DNA from: Firmicutes bacterium UBA4795
GTDB lineage: Bacteria; Bacillota; Desulfotomaculia; Desulfotomaculales; Nap2-2B
NCBI GenBank assembly: GCA_002402825.1
Contig: DHGP01000004.1
Coordinates: 1-64,000, forward strand
DNA length: 64,000 bases
Direction of reading: 5' to 3'
Shown: positions 9,461 to 17,111 of the stretch, piece after piece
Numbering within the stretch: position 1 is the stretch's first letter
How the letters are laid out: the number at the start of each line of letters is the position of its first letter
Position numbers and translations under genes: made by a program
Notes under the pieces: generated by a model
Told to the model about the DNA's origin: nothing
Databases searched by the model: none
Seen by the model: the letters and a program-made list of their open reading frames with translations, nothing else

Positions 9461-10637
9461 TTTAGCTTGTTTTGCGGTAGTAGTTGGGGCAGGCCAAAGC
9501 ACCCGAATGGGAGGAAAAGTTAATAAATTATTATTTCCTTTAGACGGTAAGCTGGTACTAACCTACGCTTTACAATTAATGGAAATAAGCCCTTTGATTG
9601 AAGGTTGGGTTTTGGTAGCTCCTCCAGACCAGCTAAATATTTTTTATTATCTGGCCGTGGAAAAAGAGAAATGTAAAAAATTACTAAAAGTGGTGCCAGG
9701 AGGTACAAGGCGTCAGGATTCGGTTTGGGCAGGCCTTCAAGAGTTACCAAACCAAACAAAAATAATCTTGGTTCACGATGGGGCGCGTCCCTTGGCCCGG
9801 ATTGAAGATATAGCTAGCGTAATTGAAGCAGCCAGGCAGTGGGGAGCGGCCACGTTGGCCGTGCCGGTGAAAGATACCATAAAAGAAGCTGACGTCAATG
9901 GTTTTGTAGAACAAACTCTGCCGCGGGAAAAAATTTGGTTAACCCAAACTCCCCAAGCTTTTACTTACCAGCTTTTACTTGAAGCTTACCTTTGGGCAAA
10001 CAAGAAAGGGGTTAGGGTTACAGATGATGCTTCTTTAGTGGAAGCCCTAGGCCGAAAAGTGAAACTGGTTATGGGAACGTATGAAAATATTAAAATTACT
10101 ACTCCGGAAGATATAATAATAGCCGAAGCAATCTTAAAGAAAAAGGAATTAACTTATATGCCGCGTGTCGGGATGGGTTTTGATGTTCATCGTCTGGTCG
10201 TTAATCGCCTTCTGGTTTTAGGAGGGGTGATTGTTCCCTTTGATAAAGGCGGTGAAGGCCATTCAGATGCCGATGTTTTGGTGCACGCCATAATTGACGC
10301 CCTATTAGGGGCTGCCGGGGCAGGAGATTGTGGACGTCATTTTCCAGATACAGATTACCGTTATAAGGATATTTCTAGCTTAGTTTTACTGAAACAAACA
10401 GAGCAGATAATTCGTAACGCTGGTTTTTCCATAGAAAATATTGATGCGGTTGTGGTGGCCCAAGCCCCACAATTAATCAATTATATTCCCCTTATGGAAG
10501 AGAACATCGCTTCTACCCTGGGGATTGAAAAAGCTTTGATTAACGTTAAGGCTAAAACCACCGAGGGTTTGGGCTATTGCGGCCAGGGAGAAGGGATAGC
10601 GGCTTACGCCACGGCCTTGCTTTATGCTCGTAAATAG
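9444..10637 (+). CDS. ispDF: Bifunctional IspD/IspF isoprenoid enzyme
   Basis: Two enzymes of the MEP isoprenoid pathway are fused. Residues 1-235 are 2-C-methyl-D-erythritol 4-phosphate cytidylyltransferase, with the GAGQSTRMGGK loop, HDGARP (111-116) and LTQTPQAF. Residues about 240-397 are 2-C-methyl-D-erythritol 2,4-cyclodiphosphate synthase, with metal-binding DVH (247-249), SDADVLVHA and the TTEGLGYCG end. The TTG start has no clear SD and probably depends on coupling to the overlapping upstream gene; GTG 9453 is an alternative. The fusion is known from several bacteria. Confidence 0.93.
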   Translation: MKPVVNLACFAVVVGAGQSTRMGGKVNKLLFPLDGKLVLTYALQLMEISPLIEGWVLVAPPDQLNIFYYLAVEKEKCKKLLKVVPGGTRRQDSVWAGLQELPNQTKIILVHDGARPLARIEDIASVIEAARQWGAATLAVPVKDTIKEADVNGFVEQTLPREKIWLTQTPQAFTYQLLLEAYLWANKKGVRVTDDASLVEALGRKVKLVMGTYENIKITTPEDIIIAEAILKKKELTYMPRVGMGFDVHRLVVNRLLVLGGVIVPFDKGGEGHSDADVLVHAIIDALLGAAGAGDCGRHFPDTDYRYKDISSLVLLKQTEQIIRNAGFSIENIDAVVVAQAPQLINYIPLMEENIASTLGIEKALINVKAKTTEGLGYCGQGEGIAAYATALLYARK

Positions 10638-10662
10638 GGATGTTGTTTAAAGGGGATGAAAA

Positions 10663-12195
10663 ATGAAAATATATAATACTTTAACCAAAGAAAAAGAAGA
10701 GTTTAAACCCCGGGAACCAGGAAAAGTTTCTATTTATGTTTGTGGTCCTACAACCTATAATTTTATTCACCTGGGAAATGCCCGTTCCTTTATTTTTTTT
10801 GATACAGTACGCCGTTATTTTCGTTACCGGGGTTATGAGGTAAGGTATGTGCAAAATTTTACCGATATGGATGACAAAATAATTAACCGGGCATGGGAAG
10901 AAAAGGAGAACCCTTTATTTTTGGCTGAAAAGTACGTTCAGGCTTACTTTTATGATGCCCAGGCCTTAAATATACAAAAAGCCGATATTCATCCAAAAGT
11001 ATCGCAGCATATACCTGAAATAATTGATTTAATTAAAGTTTTAATCGAAAAAAAACATGCCTATCTGGTGGACCAGGATGTATATTTTGACATTGCTACT
11101 TTTGCGGACTACGGGAAATTATCAGGACGTAACCTTGACTTTATACAGGCGGGCGCGCGGGTGGAAGTAGATGTCCGCAAAAAAAATCCTTTAGACTTTG
11201 CACTTTGGAAGGCGGCCAAACCGGGTGAACCCTTTTGGGAAAGTCCCTGGGGTTTGGGGAGGCCGGGTTGGCATATTGAATGCACGACTATGGCCTTAAA
11301 ATACCTGGGATCTGGTTTTGATATTCACGGGGGGGGTAATGATTTAATTTTTCCCCACCACGAAAATGAAATTGCCCAAGCAGAGGCAGCAACAGGGCAA
11401 CCCTTTGCCCATTATTGGATCCATAGTGGATACTTAACGGTAAACCAGGAAAAAATGTCTAAGTCATTAGGGAATTACTTTCTAGTTCGAGAAATTTTAA
11501 AAAAGTTTCCCCCCGAAACGGTACGTTTTTTCCTTCTTTCTACTCACTACCGCAGTCCACAAGATTTTTCTGAAGAAAATTTAAACAATGCCGCCCGGGG
11601 ATTGGAGCGCCTGAAAACAAGTATTATTCTTTTACAAGAAGCATTAGCCAGGTTTGGGTGGAGTGATACTTCTCAAAGTTCGAACCACAAATTTCAAACC
11701 ACAGAAAGTGAGGCGGCTTTTTTAGCTACCTTAAATAAGCTAGAAAGTGATTTTGTGGTCGCGATGGAGGATGACTTTAATACGGCCTTAGCTCTAAGTA
11801 AGTTGTTTGATTTAGCCAGAGAGGTAAACACATACTTAACCCAAAGACCGGAAACTAAAAATCAACAAAGTGAAGAGCTTGCCCGGGTTGCTTTAGTTAA
11901 AGCAAAAGAGCTTTTTGGTTCCTTTAATGAGGTATTGGGTATTTTTAAGACCGATGTCCGGGGAGATATTGTACTGGAAAGGTCATTTCAAGAAAAGGAT
12001 GCCCTGGTTGAACCCTTAATAAATTTAATTATTCGGTTGCGTCAAGAAGCAAGGGTAAAAAAAGATTGGGTCAGCGCCGATAAAATTCGAAATAGCTTAA
12101 AAGAGTTAGGAATTGTGTTAGAAGATACGCCAACCGGTGTTCGATGGAAATATAAGGAAGATAATGGACCTGTCATTTCAGGGGCCGGAAGTTAG
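10663..12195 (+). CDS. cysS: Cysteine--tRNA ligase
   Basis: This class I aminoacyl-tRNA synthetase charges tRNA-Cys. It shows CGPTTYNFIHLGNA (zinc Cys plus HIGH-type motif), the zinc-binding WHIECTTM and HHENEIAQ segments, and KMSKSLGN. A DALR-type anticodon domain follows. SD is AAAGGGG. The last residues (SGAGS) and the stop lie inside heptad-repeat DNA at 12187-12300, so the extreme C-terminus looks rewritten by the repeat. Around residues 344-356 there is a Ser/Asn/Gln-rich stretch whose DNA also resembles the heptads. Length is 510 aa. Confidence 0.96.
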   Translation: MKIYNTLTKEKEEFKPREPGKVSIYVCGPTTYNFIHLGNARSFIFFDTVRRYFRYRGYEVRYVQNFTDMDDKIINRAWEEKENPLFLAEKYVQAYFYDAQALNIQKADIHPKVSQHIPEIIDLIKVLIEKKHAYLVDQDVYFDIATFADYGKLSGRNLDFIQAGARVEVDVRKKNPLDFALWKAAKPGEPFWESPWGLGRPGWHIECTTMALKYLGSGFDIHGGGNDLIFPHHENEIAQAEAATGQPFAHYWIHSGYLTVNQEKMSKSLGNYFLVREILKKFPPETVRFFLLSTHYRSPQDFSEENLNNAARGLERLKTSIILLQEALARFGWSDTSQSSNHKFQTTESEAAFLATLNKLESDFVVAMEDDFNTALALSKLFDLAREVNTYLTQRPETKNQQSEELARVALVKAKELFGSFNEVLGIFKTDVRGDIVLERSFQEKDALVEPLINLIIRLRQEARVKKDWVSADKIRNSLKELGIVLEDTPTGVRWKYKEDNGPVISGAGS

Positions 12196-12300
12196 AGGTC
12201 GGAAGTTAGATGAAGTCGAATGTCGGACGTCAGGCCTAGGCCAAGGGTGCGGTGTTTTTGCCCAGCGTCCTTTTCCCGGTCCGGTCTCTGACTTTCGAAA
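12187..12300. repeat. Second copy of the heptad-phased repeat
   Basis: From 12187 the units GAAGTTA, GAGGTCG, GAAGTTA run in 7-bp register and then decay. The far side read on the minus strand gives GAAAGTC, AGAGACC, GGACCGG. It fills the whole cysS-rlmB gap. The cysS stop codon (12193-12195) is part of the array. In Bacillus mrnC sits here, and it is absent from this interval. Confidence 0.6.
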
Positions 12301-12315
12301 ATATTGGTGGTCTGA

Positions 12316-13074
12316 TTGCGACACGCTAAAAAGACAGAAGATATTATTCCTGGCCGTAATGCCGTAATAGAAGCTTTACGGGCTAGCCGGCCAATTAACA
12401 AGTTGTTAGTGGCTAAAAGCGCATCTTTTGAGGGTCCTTTAAGGAGATTAATTTTTTTGGCCCGGGAAAGATATATTCCTGTTCAACAAGTGGAGCAGAC
12501 ATACTTAGACAAAATGTTTCCGGGTGTTGCCCACCAGGGAGTAGTAGCCCTGGCCTCCGCTAAAGAATATGTGACCATTGAGCATATTTTGGCTGAGGCA
12601 AAAGAAAAACCTCCTCTTTTGCTTTTCCTGGATGAAATTACTGATCCGCGCAATTTTGGTGCTATTGTCCGCACTGCCGTGGCCGCAGGGGTACACGGAG
12701 TAATTATTCCCCGTCACCGAACAGCACCTGTGACGCCAGCAGTAGCCAAAGCAGCGGCTGGTGCTCTTGAACACGCCTTAATTGCCCGGGTAGCAAATTT
12801 AACCCAAACTATAATGTATGTACAGCAACATGGTATATGGGTAGTAGGAGCTGATACAGCCGCTAAAGATATTTTTTGGGACGCCACCTTAACTGTACCT
12901 TTGGCCTTGGTTATTGGTGGTGAAAGCAAGGGACTGGGACGTCTAGTGCGTCAAAAATGCGATTTATTGGTTCGTTTACCTATGACGGAAAAGGCAAGTT
13001 CTTTAAACGTAAGTGTAGCTGCGGCCTTGTTAATTTATGAAGTTTTGCGGCAAAGGAGAAGTACAAAACAATGA
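12316..13074 (+). CDS. rlmB: 23S rRNA 2'-O-methyltransferase RlmB family
   Basis: A SpoU/TrmH-type (SPOUT) methyltransferase, likely modifying 23S rRNA. It has an N-terminal substrate-binding domain (about residues 1-75) and a trefoil-knot catalytic domain with DEITDPRNFGAIVRTA, VIGGESKGLG and SSLNVSVAAALL (the knot that binds SAM). Length is 252 aa. TTG 12316 is preceded by GGTGG. It overlaps the next gene by 4 bp (ATGA). Confidence 0.92.
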   Translation: MRHAKKTEDIIPGRNAVIEALRASRPINKLLVAKSASFEGPLRRLIFLARERYIPVQQVEQTYLDKMFPGVAHQGVVALASAKEYVTIEHILAEAKEKPPLLLFLDEITDPRNFGAIVRTAVAAGVHGVIIPRHRTAPVTPAVAKAAAGALEHALIARVANLTQTIMYVQQHGIWVVGADTAAKDIFWDATLTVPLALVIGGESKGLGRLVRQKCDLLVRLPMTEKASSLNVSVAAALLIYEVLRQRRSTKQ

Positions 13075-13589
13075 AAAATTACTTGATCGTAGATGGATAC
13101 AATATTATTTATGCTTGGCCTGAGCTAGAAAAAATAAAAAAAGCTAGTTTAGAAAACGCCCGCAGCCGGCTGGTTGAAATTTTAGTTAATCATGCGGCTT
13201 TAAGTGAAGAGCAGGTCTTAATAGTTTTTGACGCTTACAAAGTTAAAGATGGCAGTCAATGTAAAGAACTGATTAATAATAATGTAACGATTTTTTATAC
13301 CCGGGAAGGGGAAACAGCGGATACCCTAATTGAAAAGTTAGTCAGGGAATTATCCAAAGAAAAGGCCACAGTGGCTGTGGTTACCTCAGATTATAATATT
13401 CAGCATATTATTTTTGGCCAGGGTGCTTCCCGTCTTACCCCGCGGGAATTACGCGCCCGGGTAAAACAAGTTCAGGCAGAAATGAAAGAATATTGTTTCC
13501 CAGATGGGCCCGGTGAAAACAACCTAGAAAATAGATTGGTGGAAGATGTGCGTGTTATTTTAGAAAAATGGCGCCGGGAGAAAAAATAA
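13071..13589 (+). CDS. NYN-domain RNase, YacP/Rae1 family
   Basis: This PIN-like NYN endoribonuclease resembles Bacillus YacP (Rae1), which cleaves mRNA in the ribosomal A site. The 172-aa protein begins YLIVDGYNIIYAW, the acidic DGYN motif of NYN nucleases. It also has the conserved IVFDAYKVK, TADTLIEKL and VVTSDYNIQ segments. It overlaps rlmB by 4 bp, the usual gene pair. Confidence 0.9.
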   Translation: MKNYLIVDGYNIIYAWPELEKIKKASLENARSRLVEILVNHAALSEEQVLIVFDAYKVKDGSQCKELINNNVTIFYTREGETADTLIEKLVRELSKEKATVAVVTSDYNIQHIIFGQGASRLTPRELRARVKQVQAEMKEYCFPDGPGENNLENRLVEDVRVILEKWRREKK

Positions 13590-13591
13590 AG

Positions 13592-13619
13592 TTGACATAT
13601 TTAAAATATAGAGTATAAT
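13592..13619 (+). promoter_or_regulatory. Promoter of tRNA-Gly
   Basis: TTGACA (13592-13597), 16-bp spacer, TATAAT (13614-13619): both boxes are perfect consensus. It begins 2 bp after the yacP stop and 25 bp before the tRNA. Confidence 0.85.
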
Positions 13620-13644
13620 GTTTTTTGAAAAACGTAAATTATAA

Positions 13645-13719
13645 GCGGGTGTAGCTCAACGGTAGAGCATCAGCTTCCCAAGCTGGGGGTTGCGGGTTCG
13701 AGCCCCGTCACCCGCTCCA
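13645..13719 (+). tRNA. tRNA-Gly (anticodon CCC)
   Basis: The cloverleaf folds with acceptor GCGGGTG/CACCCGC, D-arm GCTC/GAGC, anticodon stem TCAGC/GCTGG around loop TTCCCAA (anticodon CCC), and T-arm GCGGG-TTCGAGC-CCCGT. The 3' CCA is encoded (13717-13719). It decodes GGG. A tyrosine-recombinase remnant lies just downstream on the opposite strand. Confidence 0.95.
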
Positions 13720-13748
13720 GTATTTTCAAGGCTTCCAGGGTTTCGAGG

Positions 13749-13762
13749 TTTACTGCAAAACG
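13749..13762 (+). repeat. Direct repeat, left copy (possible att-like)
   Basis: TTTACTGCAAAACG, identical to 14648-14661. The pair brackets the integrase remnant and hicBA. A shorter echo (TTTACTGCAA) follows at about 13767. Confidence 0.45.
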
Positions 13763-13784
13763 GTTTTTTACTGCAATGGGAAAC

Positions 13785-13843
13785 AAAAAAGCCTGAGCAT
13801 ATACCCAGGCGAGGGTTAGGGTTAAACATATGCTCAAGCTTTT
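13785..13843. terminator. Bidirectional rho-independent terminator
   Basis: Arm AAAAGCCTGAGCATAT (ending 13802) pairs with ATATGCTCAAGCTTTT (13828-13843) with one mismatch. On the minus strand it ends in a T-run and overlaps the stop of the integrase remnant. On the plus strand it can end the tRNA-Gly transcript. Confidence 0.7.
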
Positions 13844-14010
13844 ATTATTCTTCTTAACCGGTTGACTGCTTTCCACTTGCCTTCATCGTCCGAATGACAA
13901 TGCAGATCCAGGGTTGTACTTGTTTTGGCGCGGCCTAATAAAGCCCTTAAATTTTCCGGGTTTTCTTCCTGGTTCAGGCAGATTACGGACAAATAACCTG
14001 AGCAGCAACA
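13834..14010 (-). pseudogene. Tyrosine recombinase (integrase) C-terminal remnant
   Basis: A minus-strand frame of 58 codons ends at 13834. It reads ENLRALLGRAKTSTTLDLHC then HSDDEGKWKAVNRLRRI, which resembles the end of phage/ICE tyrosine recombinases (LLGH..TTLD.Y.H..DE.K..A). The catalytic Tyr position appears as Cys or His here, and no N-terminal or core domain remains. It points toward tRNA-Gly, as integrases next to tRNA attachment sites do. From 14011 to 14140 I see no other gene. Confidence 0.6.
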
Positions 14011-14140
14011 TTTTATAAAAGCATTTGACTTGCCGGTATTTTGCGTTTATAGTAGTTACAGGTCCATACTGTTCACTCATTGAAAGGACTTGCCTTCGTC
14101 TGTTTTCCGGAAATGCCCAATAGAAAGGGGGAGGCCACCA

Positions 14141-14371
14141 GTGCCGCGCAGATTTAAGGTTGTTTTGACGTGGGATAAAGAGGATAAGGTTTATGTTGCC
14201 ACCGTGCCCGCTATTCCCGGCTGTTCTACCTTTGGCGATACCAAAGAGGAAGCCCTCGTCATGGCTGAGGATGCTATTAAGGTTACGTTAGAAGGGCTTG
14301 CTGCTACTGGGCAGCCAATACCTGAAAGTGATGTTGACGTAAGCATTGCTGAGGTAGTGGTTCCAGCGTGA
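14141..14371 (+). CDS. hicB: HicB-family antitoxin
   Basis: The 76-aa protein has the partially degraded RNase H fold of HicB: RFKVVLTWDKEDKVYVATVP, PGCSTFGDTKEEAL, then a helix ending EGLAATGQPIPESD. GTG 14141 is chosen because AAAGGGGGAGG (14124-14133) ends 7 bp before it; a longer frame to 14090 has no SD. HicB neutralises HicA and often autoregulates. No separate DNA-binding C-terminal domain is present. The order is antitoxin first. The region is visibly GC-richer than the SCIFF locus that follows. Confidence 0.9.
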   Translation: MPRRFKVVLTWDKEDKVYVATVPAIPGCSTFGDTKEEALVMAEDAIKVTLEGLAATGQPIPESDVDVSIAEVVVPA

Positions 14372-14604
14372 TGTCTCCTAGGCTCCCGCGCGTAACGGGT
14401 AAGGAAGTGATTGCCGCTTTAAAAAGGGCTGGTTTTATCGTCGTTAAAAAAAGTGGAAGCCATAGGTTCCTAAGCCATCCGGACGACGCAACAAGGTATG
14501 CTACCGTTGCCGTCCATAGTGGAAAAAATATCCCGGCAGGCACACTTAATGAAATCCTCCGGACTGCCAGGCTTACACCGGACGAATTTAAAAAATTACT
14601 GTGA
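14371..14604 (+). CDS. hicA: HicA-family mRNA interferase toxin
   Basis: The 77-aa double-stranded-RNA-binding-fold toxin cleaves mRNA. It shows VTGKEVIAALKRAGF and VKKSGSHRFL with the catalytic His of the GSH motif, then HSGKNIPAGTLNEIL. ATG 14371 overlaps the hicB stop by one base (TGATG), implying coupled translation; GTG 14368 is an alternative start. All key residues are present, so the pair may be active. Confidence 0.92.
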   Translation: MSPRLPRVTGKEVIAALKRAGFIVVKKSGSHRFLSHPDDATRYATVAVHSGKNIPAGTLNEILRTARLTPDEFKKLL

Positions 14605-14616
14605 GTCTCCGAGCTG

Positions 14617-14650
14617 CCCCCGGCAAGAGCGTTAAGACCGGGGGTATTTT
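14617..14650 (+). terminator. Terminator after hicA
   Basis: Stem CCCCCGG (14617-14623) / CCGGGGG (14638-14644) followed by TATTTT. The right-hand direct repeat overlaps its T-run. Confidence 0.55.
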
Positions 14651-14661
14651 ACTGCAAAACG
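14648..14661 (+). repeat. Direct repeat, right copy (possible att-like)
   Basis: TTTACTGCAAAACG, identical to 13749-13762. It marks the right edge of the integrase-remnant/hicBA segment. Confidence 0.45.
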
Positions 14662-14700
14662 TTTCCGCCAACCCTTATCCTTATATTACCGTAAATTATT

Positions 14701-14729
14701 TTGACAATATTAGACCTTCCGTTTTTATG
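14701..14729 (+). promoter_or_regulatory. Candidate promoter of the SCIFF operon
   Basis: Perfect -35 TTGACA (14701-14706), 17-bp spacer, weak -10 TTTATG (14724-14729). It would give a leader of about 120 nt before the SCIFF start. Confidence 0.4.
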
Positions 14730-14855
14730 AAATTGCTTTTTAAGCCCGGTTACCATAAATTTTCCTTGCTTCATCAGGCTTATTTTAGTAGAATTAAAGC
14801 TAAAGAAATTAAAGTAACTCTTGACCAATTTGTTTTAAGAAAGGAGTTTTTTATT

Positions 14856-15029
14856 TTGGGAAGACACATTATTACGGTAAATAAACATTCCTTGCAGGAT
14901 ATGATTGTAGGGAGGGGTTGTGGCGAATGTCAGACCTCCTGTCAGTCAGCCTGCAAAACTTCTCTAACTGTCGGTAATCAGTCTTGCTGTCAGTTAAAGA
15001 ATCAAGAAGCAAAGAAAAAAGGAAGATAG
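14856..15029 (+). CDS. SCIFF ranthipeptide precursor
   Basis: The 57-aa precursor peptide belongs to the six-cysteines-in-forty-five (SCIFF) family. It contains the hallmark GCGECQTSCQSACKTS near residues 25-40, followed by VGNQSCC. TTG 14856 follows AAAGGAG. Six Cys are present, but the canonical ACKTSCT reads ACKTSLT, and an extra Cys makes SCC later. From memory of the characterised Clostridium homologue, the thioether joins the Cys of AC to the Thr five residues on; both remain. A longer open frame reaches back to 14601 but has no SD or family similarity. The maturase gene starts 4 bp downstream. Confidence 0.92.
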   Translation: MGRHIITVNKHSLQDMIVGRGCGECQTSCQSACKTSLTVGNQSCCQLKNQEAKKKGR

Positions 15030-15032
15030 CCG

Positions 15033-16406
15033 TTGGTTCATAAGTTTATTTTTAATGAAGCAAGAATTGTCCTGGATGTAAACAGCTGTACGGTACATTT
15101 GGTAGATGAACTGGCGTGGGAAATAATCAATCAATACCCTAACCTTGATTTGAACCTGCTTTACGCTTACTTCCAGGGTAAGTATACCCAAGAGGAGGTA
15201 AATGAAGCCCAGGGAGAGGTTCAGCAGCTAATAAGAGAAGGGTTGCTTTTTAGTCAGGATTCTTTAATGAGCCTTTATCGTCCGCCAGAAACCGGGGTAG
15301 TAAAGGCCTTGTGTTTACACCTGGCTCATGGTTGCAATCTGGCCTGTCGTTATTGTTTTGCGGGCAAGGGGCTGTATCATGGAGCGGCAAATTTAATGTC
15401 TGTTGAGAGCGGAAAAAAAGCCGTCGATTTTTTGATGACAAACTCTGGTAAACGCCAGCACGTGGAAATTGATTTTTTTGGTGGCGAGCCACTTTTAAAT
15501 TTTAACGGGTTACAAAAAATAGTGGCTTACGGAAAAAAACAAGCGGCGGTACACGGTAAAGAAATAAAATTTACCGTAACTACCAATGCATTACTTTTAA
15601 CTGAAGAAGTCAGCCGCTTTTTAAGGACTCATAAAATTTTTACCGTTCTAAGTATTGATGGACGACCTTGGGTTAATGACCGTATGCGCGTTTTTCCTAA
15701 CGGTCAGGGGACCTATAGACGGGTAATAGAAAATATCAGCCGCCATGTTTCTTTTTGTTCGGAAGAAGATTATTACCTGCGGGGTACTTTTACCAGGCAT
15801 AATTTGGACTTTGCTAACGATTTTTTACACCTGGCTGACCAGGGTTTTCGTTGTATTTCGTTAGAGCCGGTCGTGGCTTCCTTTGAAAAGGATTATGCCC
15901 TTCAGCCAGAAAATGTTCCCTATCTAGAAAAAGAATACGCCAGACTAACGCAGCTGCTTTTAAATTACCAACAGCAAGGAAAAGAGATTCGTTTTTTTCA
16001 TTTTGAAATTGACTTAGATGGAGGGCCTTGTTTAATTAAACGGTTGACCGGGTGTGGGGCCGGACAAGAATACCTGGCTGTTTCACCAGACGGAAGTTTA
16101 TATCCTTGTCACCAGTTTGTGGGTCGCCAGGAATATTGTTTAGGAAATTTAGAGCAAGGTATTACTAGGCGTCATTTGAGAAAACAGTTTTGCCAGGCCT
16201 ATATCTATAATAAAGAAAGTTGTGCTGTCTGTTGGGCCCGGTTTTATTGTGGCGGGGGTTGTCACGCCAATAATATTGCTTTTAGTGGTTCAATTTTTTC
16301 TCCAACCCCCCTTTTTTGCCGCTTGATAAAAAAGCGGCTGGAGTGCGCCCTTTATTTGCAGGTTAAAAATTTCAAAAGCAAATTTTTGGTTAAACGGAGG
16401 ATTTAA
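15033..16406 (+). CDS. SCIFF radical SAM maturase (thioether-forming)
   Basis: This radical SAM/SPASM enzyme installs thioether crosslinks in the SCIFF peptide. Residues about 1-75 are the peptide-recognition part. The 4Fe-4S SAM motif is C101-x3-C105-x2-C108 (HGCNLACRYCFAGKG). FFGGEPLLN follows, and the C-terminal SPASM domain (about 345-430) holds many Cys including YPCHQF and FYCGGGCHANN for auxiliary clusters. Length is 457 aa. TTG 15033 follows AAGGAAG and lies 4 bp after the SCIFF stop. Confidence 0.95.
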   Translation: MVHKFIFNEARIVLDVNSCTVHLVDELAWEIINQYPNLDLNLLYAYFQGKYTQEEVNEAQGEVQQLIREGLLFSQDSLMSLYRPPETGVVKALCLHLAHGCNLACRYCFAGKGLYHGAANLMSVESGKKAVDFLMTNSGKRQHVEIDFFGGEPLLNFNGLQKIVAYGKKQAAVHGKEIKFTVTTNALLLTEEVSRFLRTHKIFTVLSIDGRPWVNDRMRVFPNGQGTYRRVIENISRHVSFCSEEDYYLRGTFTRHNLDFANDFLHLADQGFRCISLEPVVASFEKDYALQPENVPYLEKEYARLTQLLLNYQQQGKEIRFFHFEIDLDGGPCLIKRLTGCGAGQEYLAVSPDGSLYPCHQFVGRQEYCLGNLEQGITRRHLRKQFCQAYIYNKESCAVCWARFYCGGGCHANNIAFSGSIFSPTPLFCRLIKKRLECALYLQVKNFKSKFLVKRRI

Positions 16407-16408
16407 AA

Positions 16409-17002
16409 ATGGCTAAAAAAAAGAGCCCCACCCAGAAAATACGTAAAAAACAACAAAAATTAGTTTTTTGGGTGTTGACCATTTTCCTTTCCTTTGGTTT
16501 AATTGGTTCTTCAGTTGTATGGATAAGCGGTAAATTTTTTTCTGGCGCTAAAAGAGAAAGCCAGGAAGCTTATTCCCCGGCTAAAGTTTTAGCGGAAGCA
16601 GAGGCAAAAGTTAAAGCCAGACCAGGTGATGTTCAGGCATTAGCCAACTTGGCGCAAATTTATTTTCAGGCCGGTAAATTACCTGAAGCATCAAAAATGT
16701 ACGCCCAGGCAGTTAAAATAGAACCAAAAAATAGCGTTTATTGTACGCAATTATCTTTAATCTATCTCTTGCTTGGACAATATGAGCAGGCCTGTAATGT
16801 ACTGGAAAAAGAGTTGGCAAATCACCCGGAAAATAAAGAGGCGCGTTATTACTACGCTCAAGCCTTAGTTCTGGGAAAAAAAGATTACCCTCGGGCCGTA
16901 AAGGAAATGGAAAAATATATTAATTTAGCAAAAACTGGTGAAGATGTGGCCAAAGCGCGTCAAATGGTAGCTGAATGGAAAAAACTGCTCCCTAAAAATT
17001 AA
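16409..17002 (+). CDS. Membrane-anchored TPR protein
   Basis: The 197-aa protein has a Lys-rich N-terminus, one transmembrane helix (about residues 20-40) and three to four tetratricopeptide repeats (about 58-190), for example ALANLAQIYFQAGKLPEASK. Its topology suggests TPRs outside the membrane. It starts 3 bp after the maturase stop with SD GGAGG, so it is almost certainly in the SCIFF operon. A role in handling or exporting the peptide is inference. Confidence 0.85.
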   Translation: MAKKKSPTQKIRKKQQKLVFWVLTIFLSFGLIGSSVVWISGKFFSGAKRESQEAYSPAKVLAEAEAKVKARPGDVQALANLAQIYFQAGKLPEASKMYAQAVKIEPKNSVYCTQLSLIYLLLGQYEQACNVLEKELANHPENKEARYYYAQALVLGKKDYPRAVKEMEKYINLAKTGEDVAKARQMVAEWKKLLPKN

Positions 17003-17111
17003 GCGCTGATAGTTATACCAAAAGTTTAAAGACAATAATTAATTTTTTTGTAAATTCTTTTCTTAATTAATTATTTAACGAACCAACTATTAAATTGATA
17101 AGGGGATAAAA

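Noticed and set aside
13670..13876. Minus-strand 68-codon frame across tRNA-Gly
   Set aside because: Its C-terminus is the antisense of the tRNA, a common spurious product. The genuine signal here is the recombinase remnant in another frame.
13883..14080. Minus-strand 65-codon frame downstream of tRNA-Gly
   Set aside because: Out of frame with the recombinase-like reading and resembles no protein.
14601..14855. N-terminal extension of the SCIFF frame
   Set aside because: The extension crosses a terminator and a promoter-like element and does not resemble SCIFF leaders; TTG 14856 has a proper SD.
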